DNA of 11,525 nucleotides from Candidatus Babelota bacterium (lineage in GTDB: Bacteria; Babelota; Babeliae; Babelales; Babelaceae). The DNA lies in NCBI GenBank assembly GCA_003484685.1, contig DNBB01000018.1, positions 1 through 11,525 of the forward strand, in the 5' to 3' direction. Numbering within the stretch: the stretch's first letter is position 1; the number at the start of each line of letters is the position of its first letter. Both the position numbers and the translations under genes were made by a program. Of this stretch, positions 1-7,094 are shown piece after piece. The notes under the pieces were generated by a model. That model saw only the letters and a program-made list of their open reading frames with translations. It was not told where the DNA came from and made no database searches.

Positions 1-45
1 ACAAACAACATATTTTCTATCTAAATCTAACGTTCCGGGGGGACC

Positions 46-2262
46 ATGATTCGTAAAACAATCGCATTCTTTTTCGCGATAAACGCAGGCCTTTGCTTTG
101 CACAAACGTCGATTAAAAATCCATTTGAACTTATAGCACCTATCGTACTTAATGAATATATACAGCCACAAAAACAAGAAACTACAGAGGCGCACGAAAT
201 AAACCTTCAAGGATTAGGCTCTGGTGCTCAAGAGGTCAAAAAAGCTGAAGAAGCCGTCAACTTAAACCTCACCCCACTGGAAGAAGAGGAAGTAGTCAAA
301 ACCTACATATCGCTTTTCCCGCAAATAATTGATTCCCATATAGTACACAACATAATCGGCCACGAAGACTTTTGCTCGCTTCAGGATCTTCAAAAATTAA
401 ACGTTTTAAGCGGTACTGCAAGCGACAAAACACATTCGCTCAAACATATTTTTCCTACTAAAACACAGGCCGGCGCTATTTGCAAAACACTTATTCTCGG
501 CCACCCTACAAGCAATAAAAAAACATTATTGCAACGCCAGCAAGAAATCAGGTTCTTTTTAAAGCACCCTGAAATCAGGGTCAAACTACAAGAACAGCTT
601 GATGTCATCGCTAAGAACGAGCGTATTTTTCTTAACTACTTCAAAGCATTTAGCCCAATCGAAGAAAGAGAGCTCAACTCTTATTACTTTAATGCTAAGT
701 TTCTAAAGCCAATAAACAAATCCCCCAAAACACTCGAAGCTTACCACCTCTCCATAAGAGCACTCACCATGCTAGGCTTTGTTCCCGTACAAATCTGGCA
801 GCGACTAAGTACCGAGATAGCACGCACCTACCAAGAAACAGGTAGCTTCCCCCAAATATTTACTCACCTACCAGAAATCATGCACAACACGTGCAAAAAA
901 GGATTCCTTGACCTTTTGCACCAGCACAACCCACGCACTAATGGACTTAAAAAAATTGAAAGCACTGACGGCCGAGCATTTTCTATCGCTGCAACAGGAA
1001 AAGAGCATACTTCATGGGGTGATATTGCTCTTGGCGCAGAGTACCAACTCACCGAAGGACACACGCCTTCTAACCAAATCAAGCGCGTAGGCATCAGGGC
1101 GTTGTCGCAATTGTTCGGGATTATTCCTGCCGCTTATCTTGATGCAGGTACAGCACAACTTGCCTATCAAACCATCCAAGAAAATAAACGATTCGCATCA
1201 ATCCTCAAAAATTTTCACACCAAGTTGCACGCGACAGCAAAAATTGTTCAGGCATATCGAGAAATATATACCCTGATTGAAGGGTCACCACTGCAGCACG
1301 ACGGACTGCTCGAAGAATTCATGCTTTTTAGAGACAATTCTTTCAACCAAATGGTCGAAACATTAGAACAAAATAAATGGATTAATCGTCCATTTTCATT
1401 TATATCAAATTGGGGCCAAATACTTGCTACCAATCAACAACTTGAAACCTATAAAGCTCAAATTGCTCAACCGCTCTACGAGATCGGCCTACTTGATACC
1501 ATTGCAGCTACAGCAACAGTTATTGATCAGACAACTGCAAGCAGCCTGCCGATTTCGTTTGCATCCTACGAAAACTCTGAGCAACCGTCGCTTGTTGCCC
1601 TAAAATTCTGGAATCCGCTCGTAACAACACACAAGGCGGTATTAAACTCCATTGAGTTACTACCCGAGAAGGCTCATGGCCTGCTCTTTACGGGCCCTAA
1701 TGGTTCAGGTAAATCAACCAACACCAAAGGGATTATCTTTAACATCATCTTGAGCCAGACGCTTGGTATCGCGTTTGCACAAGAATTCAAAATAGCTCCT
1801 TACACTAAACTGTTCGCTGCGTTTAACGAACAAGAAGATGTCGCACAAGATCTTTCGTCATTTATGGCAGAGAAAATGCGCATCGATGCACTTTGTCGCA
1901 CGATCGAAAAATTGCGCCCTGATGAACGCGTCTTTGTCTTTATGGATGAAGCAGTAAAAGGAACTGTAGAAGAAGCTGCCGGTGAGATTATACTTGATAC
2001 CTGCTTAAAACTTGCAAAGCAACCACAAGCCCATGCCCTGGTTATCACGCACACCCAAGCACCAACACAAGCTGAGCAACTCACCAACGGTATCTTTAAA
2101 AACTACTTTGTTGAAGTATTAGAACCAAGGATAAATGAATTCATACGAACCTTCGTTCTCAAAGAAGGCGCCGCACAATGGTGGTTCTCATCACCAGAAA
2201 CACGCAAAGCGTTCATTAAATTTTTATCAAACGAAGAAGAAATGAAAATCGCCGCCGCATAA
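46..2262 (+). CDS. Exported MutS-type ATPase domain protein
   Basis: The protein has 738 residues. Its C-terminal ~230 residues match the ATPase domain (domain V) of the MutS family. The Walker A GPNGSGKST is at about 550-558, and an EQEDVAQDLSSFMAEKMR segment matches the MutS signature before Walker B. Walker B is VFVFMDEAVKGT at 629-640, where classical MutS has LDEIGRGT, and the VITHT strand at 666-670 corresponds to the MutS ATH motif. The region before it, about 150-480, is helical and resembles the MutS core/lever. I see no N-terminal mismatch-recognition domain, so a mismatch-repair role is unlikely. Residues 1-19 look like a Sec signal peptide: charged MIRKT, a hydrophobic core, then CFA with cleavage before Q20. 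No other clear membrane span follows, so family logic (cytosolic ATPase) and the export signal conflict. The start lies 2 nt after a run of six G and an A, an atypical ribosome site. The gene converges on tsaE. Its function is unknown; ATPase family assignment is firm. Confidence 0.87.
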   Translation: MIRKTIAFFFAINAGLCFAQTSIKNPFELIAPIVLNEYIQPQKQETTEAHEINLQGLGSGAQEVKKAEEAVNLNLTPLEEEEVVKTYISLFPQIIDSHIVHNIIGHEDFCSLQDLQKLNVLSGTASDKTHSLKHIFPTKTQAGAICKTLILGHPTSNKKTLLQRQQEIRFFLKHPEIRVKLQEQLDVIAKNERIFLNYFKAFSPIEERELNSYYFNAKFLKPINKSPKTLEAYHLSIRALTMLGFVPVQIWQRLSTEIARTYQETGSFPQIFTHLPEIMHNTCKKGFLDLLHQHNPRTNGLKKIESTDGRAFSIAATGKEHTSWGDIALGAEYQLTEGHTPSNQIKRVGIRALSQLFGIIPAAYLDAGTAQLAYQTIQENKRFASILKNFHTKLHATAKIVQAYREIYTLIEGSPLQHDGLLEEFMLFRDNSFNQMVETLEQNKWINRPFSFISNWGQILATNQQLETYKAQIAQPLYEIGLLDTIAATATVIDQTTASSLPISFASYENSEQPSLVALKFWNPLVTTHKAVLNSIELLPEKAHGLLFTGPNGSGKSTNTKGIIFNIILSQTLGIAFAQEFKIAPYTKLFAAFNEQEDVAQDLSSFMAEKMRIDALCRTIEKLRPDERVFVFMDEAVKGTVEEAAGEIILDTCLKLAKQPQAHALVITHTQAPTQAEQLTNGIFKNYFVEVLEPRINEFIRTFVLKEGAAQWWFSSPETRKAFIKFLSNEEEMKIAAA

Positions 2263-2285
2263 ATACATCTAAATTAACTAATTAC

Positions 2286-2314
2286 TAAAGGGGCCGGAAA
2301 TTCCGGCCCCTTTA
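2286..2314. terminator. Bidirectional hairpin terminator between convergent genes
   Basis: A perfect inverted repeat has 14-nt arms (2286-2299 and 2301-2314) around a single central A. The G+C-rich arm is TAAAGGGGCCGGAA. It sits 23 nt after the stop of the MutS-like gene and 9 nt beyond the stop of tsaE, which arrives from the other side, so it can serve both. Neither strand has a long U tract after the stem (only TTTA), so it is a strong hairpin but not a textbook intrinsic terminator. Confidence 0.8.
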
Positions 2315-2323
2315 ATGTGTCTT

Positions 2324-2755
2324 CTATACGTGTTTTTCCCATGAAATAAGCCGATTGGAAAGCCCTTGGCCGTAATCTAGCCTAATCTCGAGATAGTCAC
2401 GCGCAATAAGCGGCATAATTATCTCAGGCCACTCAATACAAGAAAGGCTATTTGGTCGATAAAGATATTCATCAAACCCCAAGGCATAAAAGTCATCCAA
2501 GCTAGTCAGCCGATAAAGATCAAAATGAAAGATTTCTCTGCCGCCAAGAACCACGTACTGGTGCACATATGAAAACGTAGGGCTCGTTATATGAGACGCT
2601 TCAACCCCCATGCGCACCAACAACGCCCGTATCAGCGTTGTTTTTCCCGCTCCCAATGGCCCCTGAAGCATGACAATAGAAGTAGTCGCAATCAATGGCA
2701 GCAACGCATCGAGTAACTTCTCAATCTCGTCTTCTCGGTATACTTGTATATTCAT
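2324..2755 (-). CDS. tsaE: tRNA threonylcarbamoyladenosine biosynthesis protein TsaE
   Basis: This is the small P-loop ATPase that works with TsaB and TsaD to transfer threonylcarbamoyl to A37 of ANN-decoding tRNAs in the cytoplasm. Its 143 residues are close to the family norm of about 150. The Walker A GPLGAGKTT is at 32-40, SPTF at 58-61 is the conserved switch segment, HFDLYRL is at 77-83 and CIEWPE is at 106-111. All are hallmark TsaE motifs in the usual order. The ATG overlaps the stop of the upstream NYN gene as ATGA, so the two are co-transcribed and probably translationally coupled; a modest GGAA lies 7 nt before the ATG. The usual partners tsaB and tsaD are not in the window. Transcription runs into the hairpin at 2286-2314. 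Confidence 0.96.
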   Translation of the reverse strand: MNIQVYREDEIEKLLDALLPLIATTSIVMLQGPLGAGKTTLIRALLVRMGVEASHITSPTFSYVHQYVVLGGREIFHFDLYRLTSLDDFYALGFDEYLYRPNSLSCIEWPEIIMPLIARDYLEIRLDYGQGLSNRLISWEKHV

Positions 2756-3366
2756 AGTTTTTCCAAAATTCGCTCTAGTCTTCGTTCAATTTTACCTTTA
2801 TATCGCCCTTTTATTCGTGCTTCAGTGGAAAAAGCTGGTACTGCATGCTTCTTGTTTTTTTTGTTATATGCATCTTTATCCACAACATTTTGAGCCCCCA
2901 GCATCATTAGTTCATCTAGTTCTGCCGAATAGCTCCCATAAACAACATATTCTGAGGTCTCTTTTTTACCGATCCGCTTATCATTCATGGACAACGCCTG
3001 TTGAAGAAATTTTTTAAAAACAACTGAATCAATAGAGACAATGTTGTGCCGCTCCGCACAATCATTTAACTCCCGATCCGATGAAACCACGAGCGTTTCA
3101 AACGGATAAGAGGCCTCTTTAACCAATCGCTTTACCACATCATCTGCTGAGTAATCGTATCCAGAATGCCATATGGTTACTCCCGCTTCTGTATAATACT
3201 CAGGGCGCGAAGCAAATCCACCATCAAAAACTACCGTAACGATATGTTTTTTCAGTCGTGCATAGCTGCCCAACCGGGCTATAAAATCTTTTTTTTGGAC
3301 ATCACCAACTGGGCGCGCATCCCCACCAGAGCGTAATACATTACACCCATCAATAACAATGTACAC
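2752..3366 (-). CDS. YacP-like NYN domain endoribonuclease
   Basis: The protein belongs to the NYN/PIN-like nuclease superfamily, closest in layout to the YacP (Rae1) group, which cleaves mRNA. I place the start at the GTG at 3366, giving 204 residues. This puts the first catalytic aspartate (VYIVIDGCN, D6) where YacP proteins have it, and AAGGGGG lies 5 nt upstream. The frame stays open to a TTG at 3414, but those 16 extra codons lie upstream of the family's normal N-terminus. Further acidic residues fit the fold: D48 in VVFDGG, D75/D76 in SADDVV and D97 in VVSSDREL. The domain ends near residue 125. A basic tail (about 160-204) rich in Lys and Arg follows and may bind RNA. The stop overlaps the tsaE start. 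Family assignment is good; the RNA target is unknown. Confidence 0.85.
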   Translation of the reverse strand: MYIVIDGCNVLRSGGDARPVGDVQKKDFIARLGSYARLKKHIVTVVFDGGFASRPEYYTEAGVTIWHSGYDYSADDVVKRLVKEASYPFETLVVSSDRELNDCAERHNIVSIDSVVFKKFLQQALSMNDKRIGKKETSEYVVYGSYSAELDELMMLGAQNVVDKDAYNKKNKKHAVPAFSTEARIKGRYKGKIERRLERILEKL

Positions 3367-3397
3367 GCCTTCCCCCTTGTCGAACTGCAACTGCCGA

Positions 3398-3403
3398 TTT
3401 ATA
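3398..3403 (-). promoter_or_regulatory. Possible -10 element for the NYN-tsaE operon
   Basis: On the minus strand TATAAA (5 of 6 to the sigma70 -10) lies about 32 nt before the GTG start at 3366. No good -35 hexamer is visible 16-18 nt upstream. If real, it would place the transcript start downstream of the alternative TTG codon at 3414 and support the GTG start. This is a weak call. Confidence 0.3.
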
Positions 3404-3446
3404 GTAAAATACAAACACGCTGCGCGACTAAAACTATAGCCGCATA

Positions 3447-3452
3447 TTTAAT
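3447..3452 (+). promoter_or_regulatory. Possible -10 element for atpG
   Basis: TTTAAT (5 of 6 to the -10 consensus) lies 59 nt before the atpG ATG in the divergent gap. The best -35 at a 17-nt spacing is GCGACT (3424-3429), only 3 of 6. The gap must contain promoters for both flanking genes, but their exact positions are uncertain. Confidence 0.25.
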
Positions 3453-3511
3453 TTCATCATTATTGAGTTTGCCACAGCAGCCTGCTAACTTCTAGATTTT
3501 GGAAAAGGCCC

Positions 3512-4345
3512 ATGTCCCATATTATACAATTAAAACAACGCATCAAAGCTGTTGAAACTATACAAAAAACAACTCACGCCATGCGGCTAACTTCCATGTC
3601 TACACATTCACGATTAATAAAACAAAAAGCAGCGCTCAACCGGTACAAACAAGAAATCGAAGAACTTTTAAATCAATTACGCCTTGAAATGCACGGCAAA
3701 GAAACTGCACAAAGCTGCACAGAACACAGTAATCGCCTAATGATTATCATTGGATCACAGAAAGGCCTCTGCGGCGCATTTAATACACGCCTAATTCGCT
3801 ACTTTCATGATACCGTAGCGCCCAAATATGGTACAACGCCGATAATAGCCATTGGTAAAAAAATCATTGACCTTCTCAACAATGACCAGTCGCTATTGTA
3901 CCAATACCCAACCCTCACCCCGGCAAACCTTTTTGGACTCGTAGGAGAACTCAGCAATCACATCTTGGGTAAAGCAAAATACGCTCATATCATGATCGTT
4001 GCAAATCATCCACAATCATTTTTCAACCAAAAACCCTCGATCACCCACATTACGCCACCGTGCAAACATCTTCCTGATAATATAAACTACGCGCGGCTCG
4101 AAGAAATATGCGATCCAGAACCAAGAACCATACTCAACTACCTCGAAGAGATGTATCTCAAGTCACAACTTGAAACAATCTTCTTCAACTCACTCGTTGC
4201 AGAATACTCTGCTCGCTTTCTTTCGATGGATTCATCTACCAATAATGCTGAGAAACTTCTAGCATCAATGCAGCGCGACTACAACAAACTCCGCCAAGCT
4301 AGCATCACCAATGAACTAATGGATCTTATGGGCGGCATGCTTTAA
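3512..4345 (+). CDS. atpG: F-type ATP synthase gamma subunit
   Basis: This is the central rotor shaft of F1, which couples proton flow through Fo to ATP synthesis or hydrolysis at the alpha3beta3 head on the inner membrane. Its 277 residues compare with about 285 usual. Residues 1-35 form the N-terminal shaft helix (LKQRIKAVETIQKTTHAMRL, typical of the family). GSQKGLCGAFN at 81-91 matches the conserved (S/D)RGLCGxFN core strand. From 239 to the end, the segment containing MDSSTNNAEKL, DYNKLRQASITNEL and LMGG is the highly conserved C-terminal helix. The start is supported by a purine-rich GGAAAAGG at 3501-3508. The gene stands alone: atpA, atpD and atpC, its usual neighbours, are absent and flanking genes are on the other strand. 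Its stop overlaps that of murA with no hairpin between. Confidence 0.96.
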   Translation: MSHIIQLKQRIKAVETIQKTTHAMRLTSMSTHSRLIKQKAALNRYKQEIEELLNQLRLEMHGKETAQSCTEHSNRLMIIIGSQKGLCGAFNTRLIRYFHDTVAPKYGTTPIIAIGKKIIDLLNNDQSLLYQYPTLTPANLFGLVGELSNHILGKAKYAHIMIVANHPQSFFNQKPSITHITPPCKHLPDNINYARLEEICDPEPRTILNYLEEMYLKSQLETIFFNSLVAEYSARFLSMDSSTNNAEKLLASMQRDYNKLRQASITNELMDLMGGML

Positions 4346-5613
4346 ACAATTTCTCGAACTGCTATTTCGGCACCAAGCGAACGCAAGGTATCCTCAAACG
4401 CTACATATCCCCGTCTAATATGTTCTATGCCCGATATTAGACTTTCGCCCTCAGCACCCAATGCTGCAATTACCAATCCAGCTGCACCACGAATATCCAC
4501 TGCATTAAGCTTTGCACCACGCAACATTGAACGATCTACACCCTCAATGACTACCTTATCTCCAGCAATCTCTGTCCGTGCACCAACCTTTTGTAATTCA
4601 ACAAGGTGTACTAACCGCTTCTCAAAAACAGATTCGTGTACTTTACTCACGCCAGCAGCACTGATTAATAAGGCTGTCATAGGTGCTTGCAAATCTGTAG
4701 GAAATCCTGGATATGGCATGGTAGTAAAAGAAACCGCACGCGGTTTGCTCGTGGCAACAAGGCTAATTGAGTTATTACTCATACACAACTGGTGCCCCAT
4801 TTCCTGTAATTTATAGATAAAAATCCGTAAAAGATCGGGTGATATTCCCGCTACAGTAACTTCACCACCAGTGTTGGCGGCAGCAGCAAGGTAGGTACCC
4901 GCTTCAAGTCGATCAGGCAACACAGTATGTTCAACTGCATGCAAAGACATACTACCGTGCACAATAATTTGGGCAGGAACATCACACGTAACATCGGCGC
5001 CCATGGCCTGCAAAAGTGCGATCAAGTCAAATATCTCGGGCTCCAAAGCAGCATTATAAATAATTGTTTTACCCGGCGTTCGCACTGCCGCAAGCAAGAC
5101 ATTCTCAGTTGCACCAACACTCGGATACTCAAGGACAATTGTCTGCGCTTTCAAACCATGCTCAGCGCACAAATGCAACTCCTCATCCGCTACCGTAATC
5201 TGAGCGCCCATAGATTCAAATGCCTTAAGGTGAAAATCAATTGGACGCGCCCCTATGGGACAACCACCTGGATATGCAACTATCGCTCGACCAAAGCGCG
5301 CCAAAAGTGGGCCGAGCACCAATATGGATGCACGAAACGCTTGCAATAAACCAGACGGTATTGCCTTCAAGGTAACGCCTGTGGTATCAACTGTAATAGA
5401 TTTAGCTTCTTTATTCCAAGAACATAGGCAACCGATATACGCAAGGAGGTTAACCATGGCCTGCACATCAGAAAGATCTGGAACATTGCACAGCGTACTA
5501 ACACCAGAAGTTAACAAAAGACTTGCCAATTCAACAAGCACTGCGTTTTTTGCCCCTGATATCTGAATCGTACCACGCAATGGAATTCCACCACGCACCC
5601 ATAAAAGTTCCAT
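4342..5613 (-). CDS. murA: UDP-N-acetylglucosamine 1-carboxyvinyltransferase
   Basis: MurA transfers enolpyruvate from phosphoenolpyruvate to UDP-GlcNAc, the first committed step of peptidoglycan synthesis, in the cytoplasm. I start it at the ATG at 5613, preceded by GAGG with a 6-nt spacer. That gives 423 residues against about 419 for the family. A TTG at 5637 would add eight residues and has less support. K22/N23 in SGAKNA match the substrate-binding pair. The active-site loop PGGCPIGARP keeps the catalytic Cys (C118), which predicts the fosfomycin-sensitive type rather than the Asp variant. PYPGFPTDLQAP carries the conserved Asp, and FEKRLVHLVEL matches the family's FENRFMHVPEL segment. 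No other cell-wall gene is adjacent. It is divergent from the coiled-coil/AAA operon and its stop overlaps that of atpG. I see no convincing promoter. Confidence 0.97.
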   Translation of the reverse strand: MELLWVRGGIPLRGTIQISGAKNAVLVELASLLLTSGVSTLCNVPDLSDVQAMVNLLAYIGCLCSWNKEAKSITVDTTGVTLKAIPSGLLQAFRASILVLGPLLARFGRAIVAYPGGCPIGARPIDFHLKAFESMGAQITVADEELHLCAEHGLKAQTIVLEYPSVGATENVLLAAVRTPGKTIIYNAALEPEIFDLIALLQAMGADVTCDVPAQIIVHGSMSLHAVEHTVLPDRLEAGTYLAAAANTGGEVTVAGISPDLLRIFIYKLQEMGHQLCMSNNSISLVATSKPRAVSFTTMPYPGFPTDLQAPMTALLISAAGVSKVHESVFEKRLVHLVELQKVGARTEIAGDKVVIEGVDRSMLRGAKLNAVDIRGAAGLVIAALGAEGESLISGIEHIRRGYVAFEDTLRSLGAEIAVREIV

Positions 5614-5619
5614 ACCCTG

Positions 5620-5623
5620 CCTC
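5620..5623 (-). promoter_or_regulatory. Ribosome binding site choosing the murA start
   Basis: On the minus strand GAGG sits 6 nt before the ATG at 5613. It decides in favour of this start over the in-frame TTG at 5637 and gives MurA its normal length. Confidence 0.65.
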
Positions 5624-5630
5624 AAAAAAC

Positions 5631-5658
5631 TATACAAAAAGAAAAACTTTGTTAAAAT
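5631..5658 (+). promoter_or_regulatory. Extended -10 promoter for the coiled-coil/AAA operon
   Basis: The -10 is TAAAAT at 5653-5658 (5 of 6), preceded by TG one base upstream, so it is an extended -10. A -35-like TATACA (4 of 6) lies at 5631-5636 with a 16-nt spacer. Transcription would begin near 5665, leaving a leader of about 93 nt before the ATG at 5758. The leader holds short complementary arms (TTCTCT near 5690 with AGAGAA near 5715) but no riboswitch I recognise. This is a motif match only. Confidence 0.5.
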
Positions 5659-5745
5659 AGAAGTTAAAAATAATAGGTTTACTCGGTGGTTCTCTTGTCA
5701 GGCTACCGCGTTGCAGAGAAATTGCTACACGACTCTACAGACATT

Positions 5746-5752
5746 GAGGAGG
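5746..5752 (+). promoter_or_regulatory. Strong ribosome binding site fixing the start at 5758
   Basis: GAGGAGG is a near-perfect Shine-Dalgarno sequence 5 nt before the ATG at 5758. The frame is open 24 codons further upstream to a GTG at 5686, but that site has no comparable signal, and starting there would bury the signal peptide. Confidence 0.85.
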
Positions 5753-5757
5753 TTGCT

Positions 5758-7071
5758 ATGTCTTTTTCAAGACACCTACAAACCAAAGGTGAGCTGCTTA
5801 TTCGCCTGATTTTTGCACTATTTCTATTTGTTGCCTGTGCATCACATGCGACAAGCACCGAAATTACTGATCGTCGGGACCCACAGTTACAGCAACAACT
5901 AAAAAATGAACTCCGAAAGCTTAAACAGCAACAGTATCGAGATACAACCCAAATCAAAGAACGTGCATCGCATCCCCTTGAGCAACTACTCCGCATAACG
6001 ACAAAAGCCGTCTTTCGCACGCTCTTTTTCCCTTTTACAGTCGCGAACAAAGCTATAGAGCGTCATGCACCAAATAGTGGCGACCATAATTTTGCAGCGA
6101 GCTCAATTGCTCTTTCTTTTCAAGAACAGCAAATGCAAGCAAATCTTGCACAATTAAAAGGCACATTAGCCAGCTATATTCCGCAAGGAAAACTTGATTC
6201 GGCAATTGCTAACCCCGATCGGCCTGCGCGACAAATCTTTGCCATGGAAGACACTCAAAAAAAACTTGCGGAGCTTACACGGACAGAAAAAAAATACACC
6301 CAAGAAATTACTACGCTACGTCCTGAAGATCACCCACAAAGACGCACAGTACTCCGCACGGCGGCTGGACTTGGTGGTGGCGCACTTGGATGGTTTGGCT
6401 ATCAACAAGCACAAAAGTTGTGGTCTTCGCCTGAAGAAAAAAAACGCGAACTAGAAGCGCAGATTCGCAAAACCACACAGCGCATTAAAGATCTTAGCGT
6501 ACAAATTGACGCAGAAGACAACCGAGGTGAAGGCAACAAGGGAACCCCTGACGGCACTAGTACGACCGATCAAACAAAACTCGCCACTCTCAAAGAAGAA
6601 CGGCGGAGCCTGAATGATCTGCGAAAAAGTTTAATTGATAACCTAACACACAAAAAATACGCCAATAGGGGCATCGCAAACACCATCGTCCACACAGCGA
6701 GCACTGCCCTCACCAGCGCTCTGGCATACGCAATTGCAAAACAACTTACCCCAACAACAATCAAACAACTTTCTCAAAAAGAGCAACTGCGCTATCAAGC
6801 GCTTGAAGCTCGACGCACCGGTACCATCGAAGAACAAAAAACCTTACAAAAAGACTTAGAAGCTGCACAAGCGGCCTATCAAAAAGACTATGGCTTAGCC
6901 GGCAAAGAAGTCATTGTTGGCCTCTTAGAAGCCCAGGCAAAAGAACAAGAGCTCAAAAAAATACGCGCGCGCCAAGCCCTGGGGCGCCTTCCTATTTTCG
7001 GCACATTTATCCGTTATATTATCCCGGTTGTTAGACACATAACGGGCAATATGTTTCCTATTGAACTATAA
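5758..7071 (+). CDS. Exported or membrane coiled-coil protein, first gene of an operon with an AAA+ ATPase
   Basis: I do not recognise this 437-residue protein. Residues 1-31 are an export signal: a basic n-region, a hydrophobic core at about 13-28, and SHA before T32. FVAC at 24-27 is a weak lipobox, so a lipoprotein is possible but not favoured. The mature part is rich in Gln, Lys and Glu. It has likely coiled-coil stretches at about 43-60, 160-190, 225-250, 262-290 and 340-405. These are broken by a Gly-rich hydrophobic patch (AAGLGGGALGWFGYQQA, 202-218), an Ala/Thr-rich segment at about 305-327, and a hydrophobic C-terminal stretch at 412-425 followed by a short tail. These could be membrane contacts. 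No enzyme motif is visible. The next gene, an AAA+ ATPase, begins 23 nt downstream, so the protein may be that ATPase's envelope partner or scaffold. That role is inference. Confidence 0.8.
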   Translation: MSFSRHLQTKGELLIRLIFALFLFVACASHATSTEITDRRDPQLQQQLKNELRKLKQQQYRDTTQIKERASHPLEQLLRITTKAVFRTLFFPFTVANKAIERHAPNSGDHNFAASSIALSFQEQQMQANLAQLKGTLASYIPQGKLDSAIANPDRPARQIFAMEDTQKKLAELTRTEKKYTQEITTLRPEDHPQRRTVLRTAAGLGGGALGWFGYQQAQKLWSSPEEKKRELEAQIRKTTQRIKDLSVQIDAEDNRGEGNKGTPDGTSTTDQTKLATLKEERRSLNDLRKSLIDNLTHKKYANRGIANTIVHTASTALTSALAYAIAKQLTPTTIKQLSQKEQLRYQALEARRTGTIEEQKTLQKDLEAAQAAYQKDYGLAGKEVIVGLLEAQAKEQELKKIRARQALGRLPIFGTFIRYIIPVVRHITGNMFPIEL

Positions 7072-7080
7072 AAATTAATA

Positions 7081-7086
7081 AAGGAG
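7081..7086 (+). promoter_or_regulatory. Ribosome binding site of the AAA+ gene
   Basis: AAGGAG lies 8 nt before the ATG at 7095, within the 23-nt gap after the previous stop. It supports independent initiation within a shared transcript. Confidence 0.75.
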
Positions 7087-7094
7087 CCTGTATT

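Noticed and set aside
3367..3414. TTG-initiated N-terminal extension of the NYN protein
   Set aside because: It adds 16 residues before the first beta strand of the fold, contains a -10-like sequence, and the GTG at 3366 gives the family's normal N-terminus.
3469..3498. TTGCCA and TAGATT as a promoter for atpG
   Set aside because: The spacing is 18 nt and the matches are fair, but transcription would begin within the ribosome site, leaving almost no leader.
4427..5566. Open frames on the plus strand across murA
   Set aside because: They are antisense to a clear murA, have low-complexity shadow composition, no ribosome sites and no recognisable domain.
5614..5637. TTG-initiated extension of MurA
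   Set aside because: The ATG at 5613 has GAGG at a good spacing and gives a normal-length MurA.
5670..5701. CTGACA and TATTAT as the murA promoter on the minus strand
   Set aside because: Each hexamer is 5 of 6, but the 20-nt spacer is too long for a normal sigma70 promoter.
5686..5757. GTG-initiated extension of the coiled-coil protein
   Set aside because: A strong GAGGAGG directly precedes the ATG at 5758, and the extension would place 24 residues in front of the signal peptide.
5829..5840. Lipobox FVAC in the coiled-coil protein
   Set aside because: Phe in place of Leu at -3 and a better signal peptidase I site (SHA) four residues later make a lipoprotein unlikely, though not excluded.
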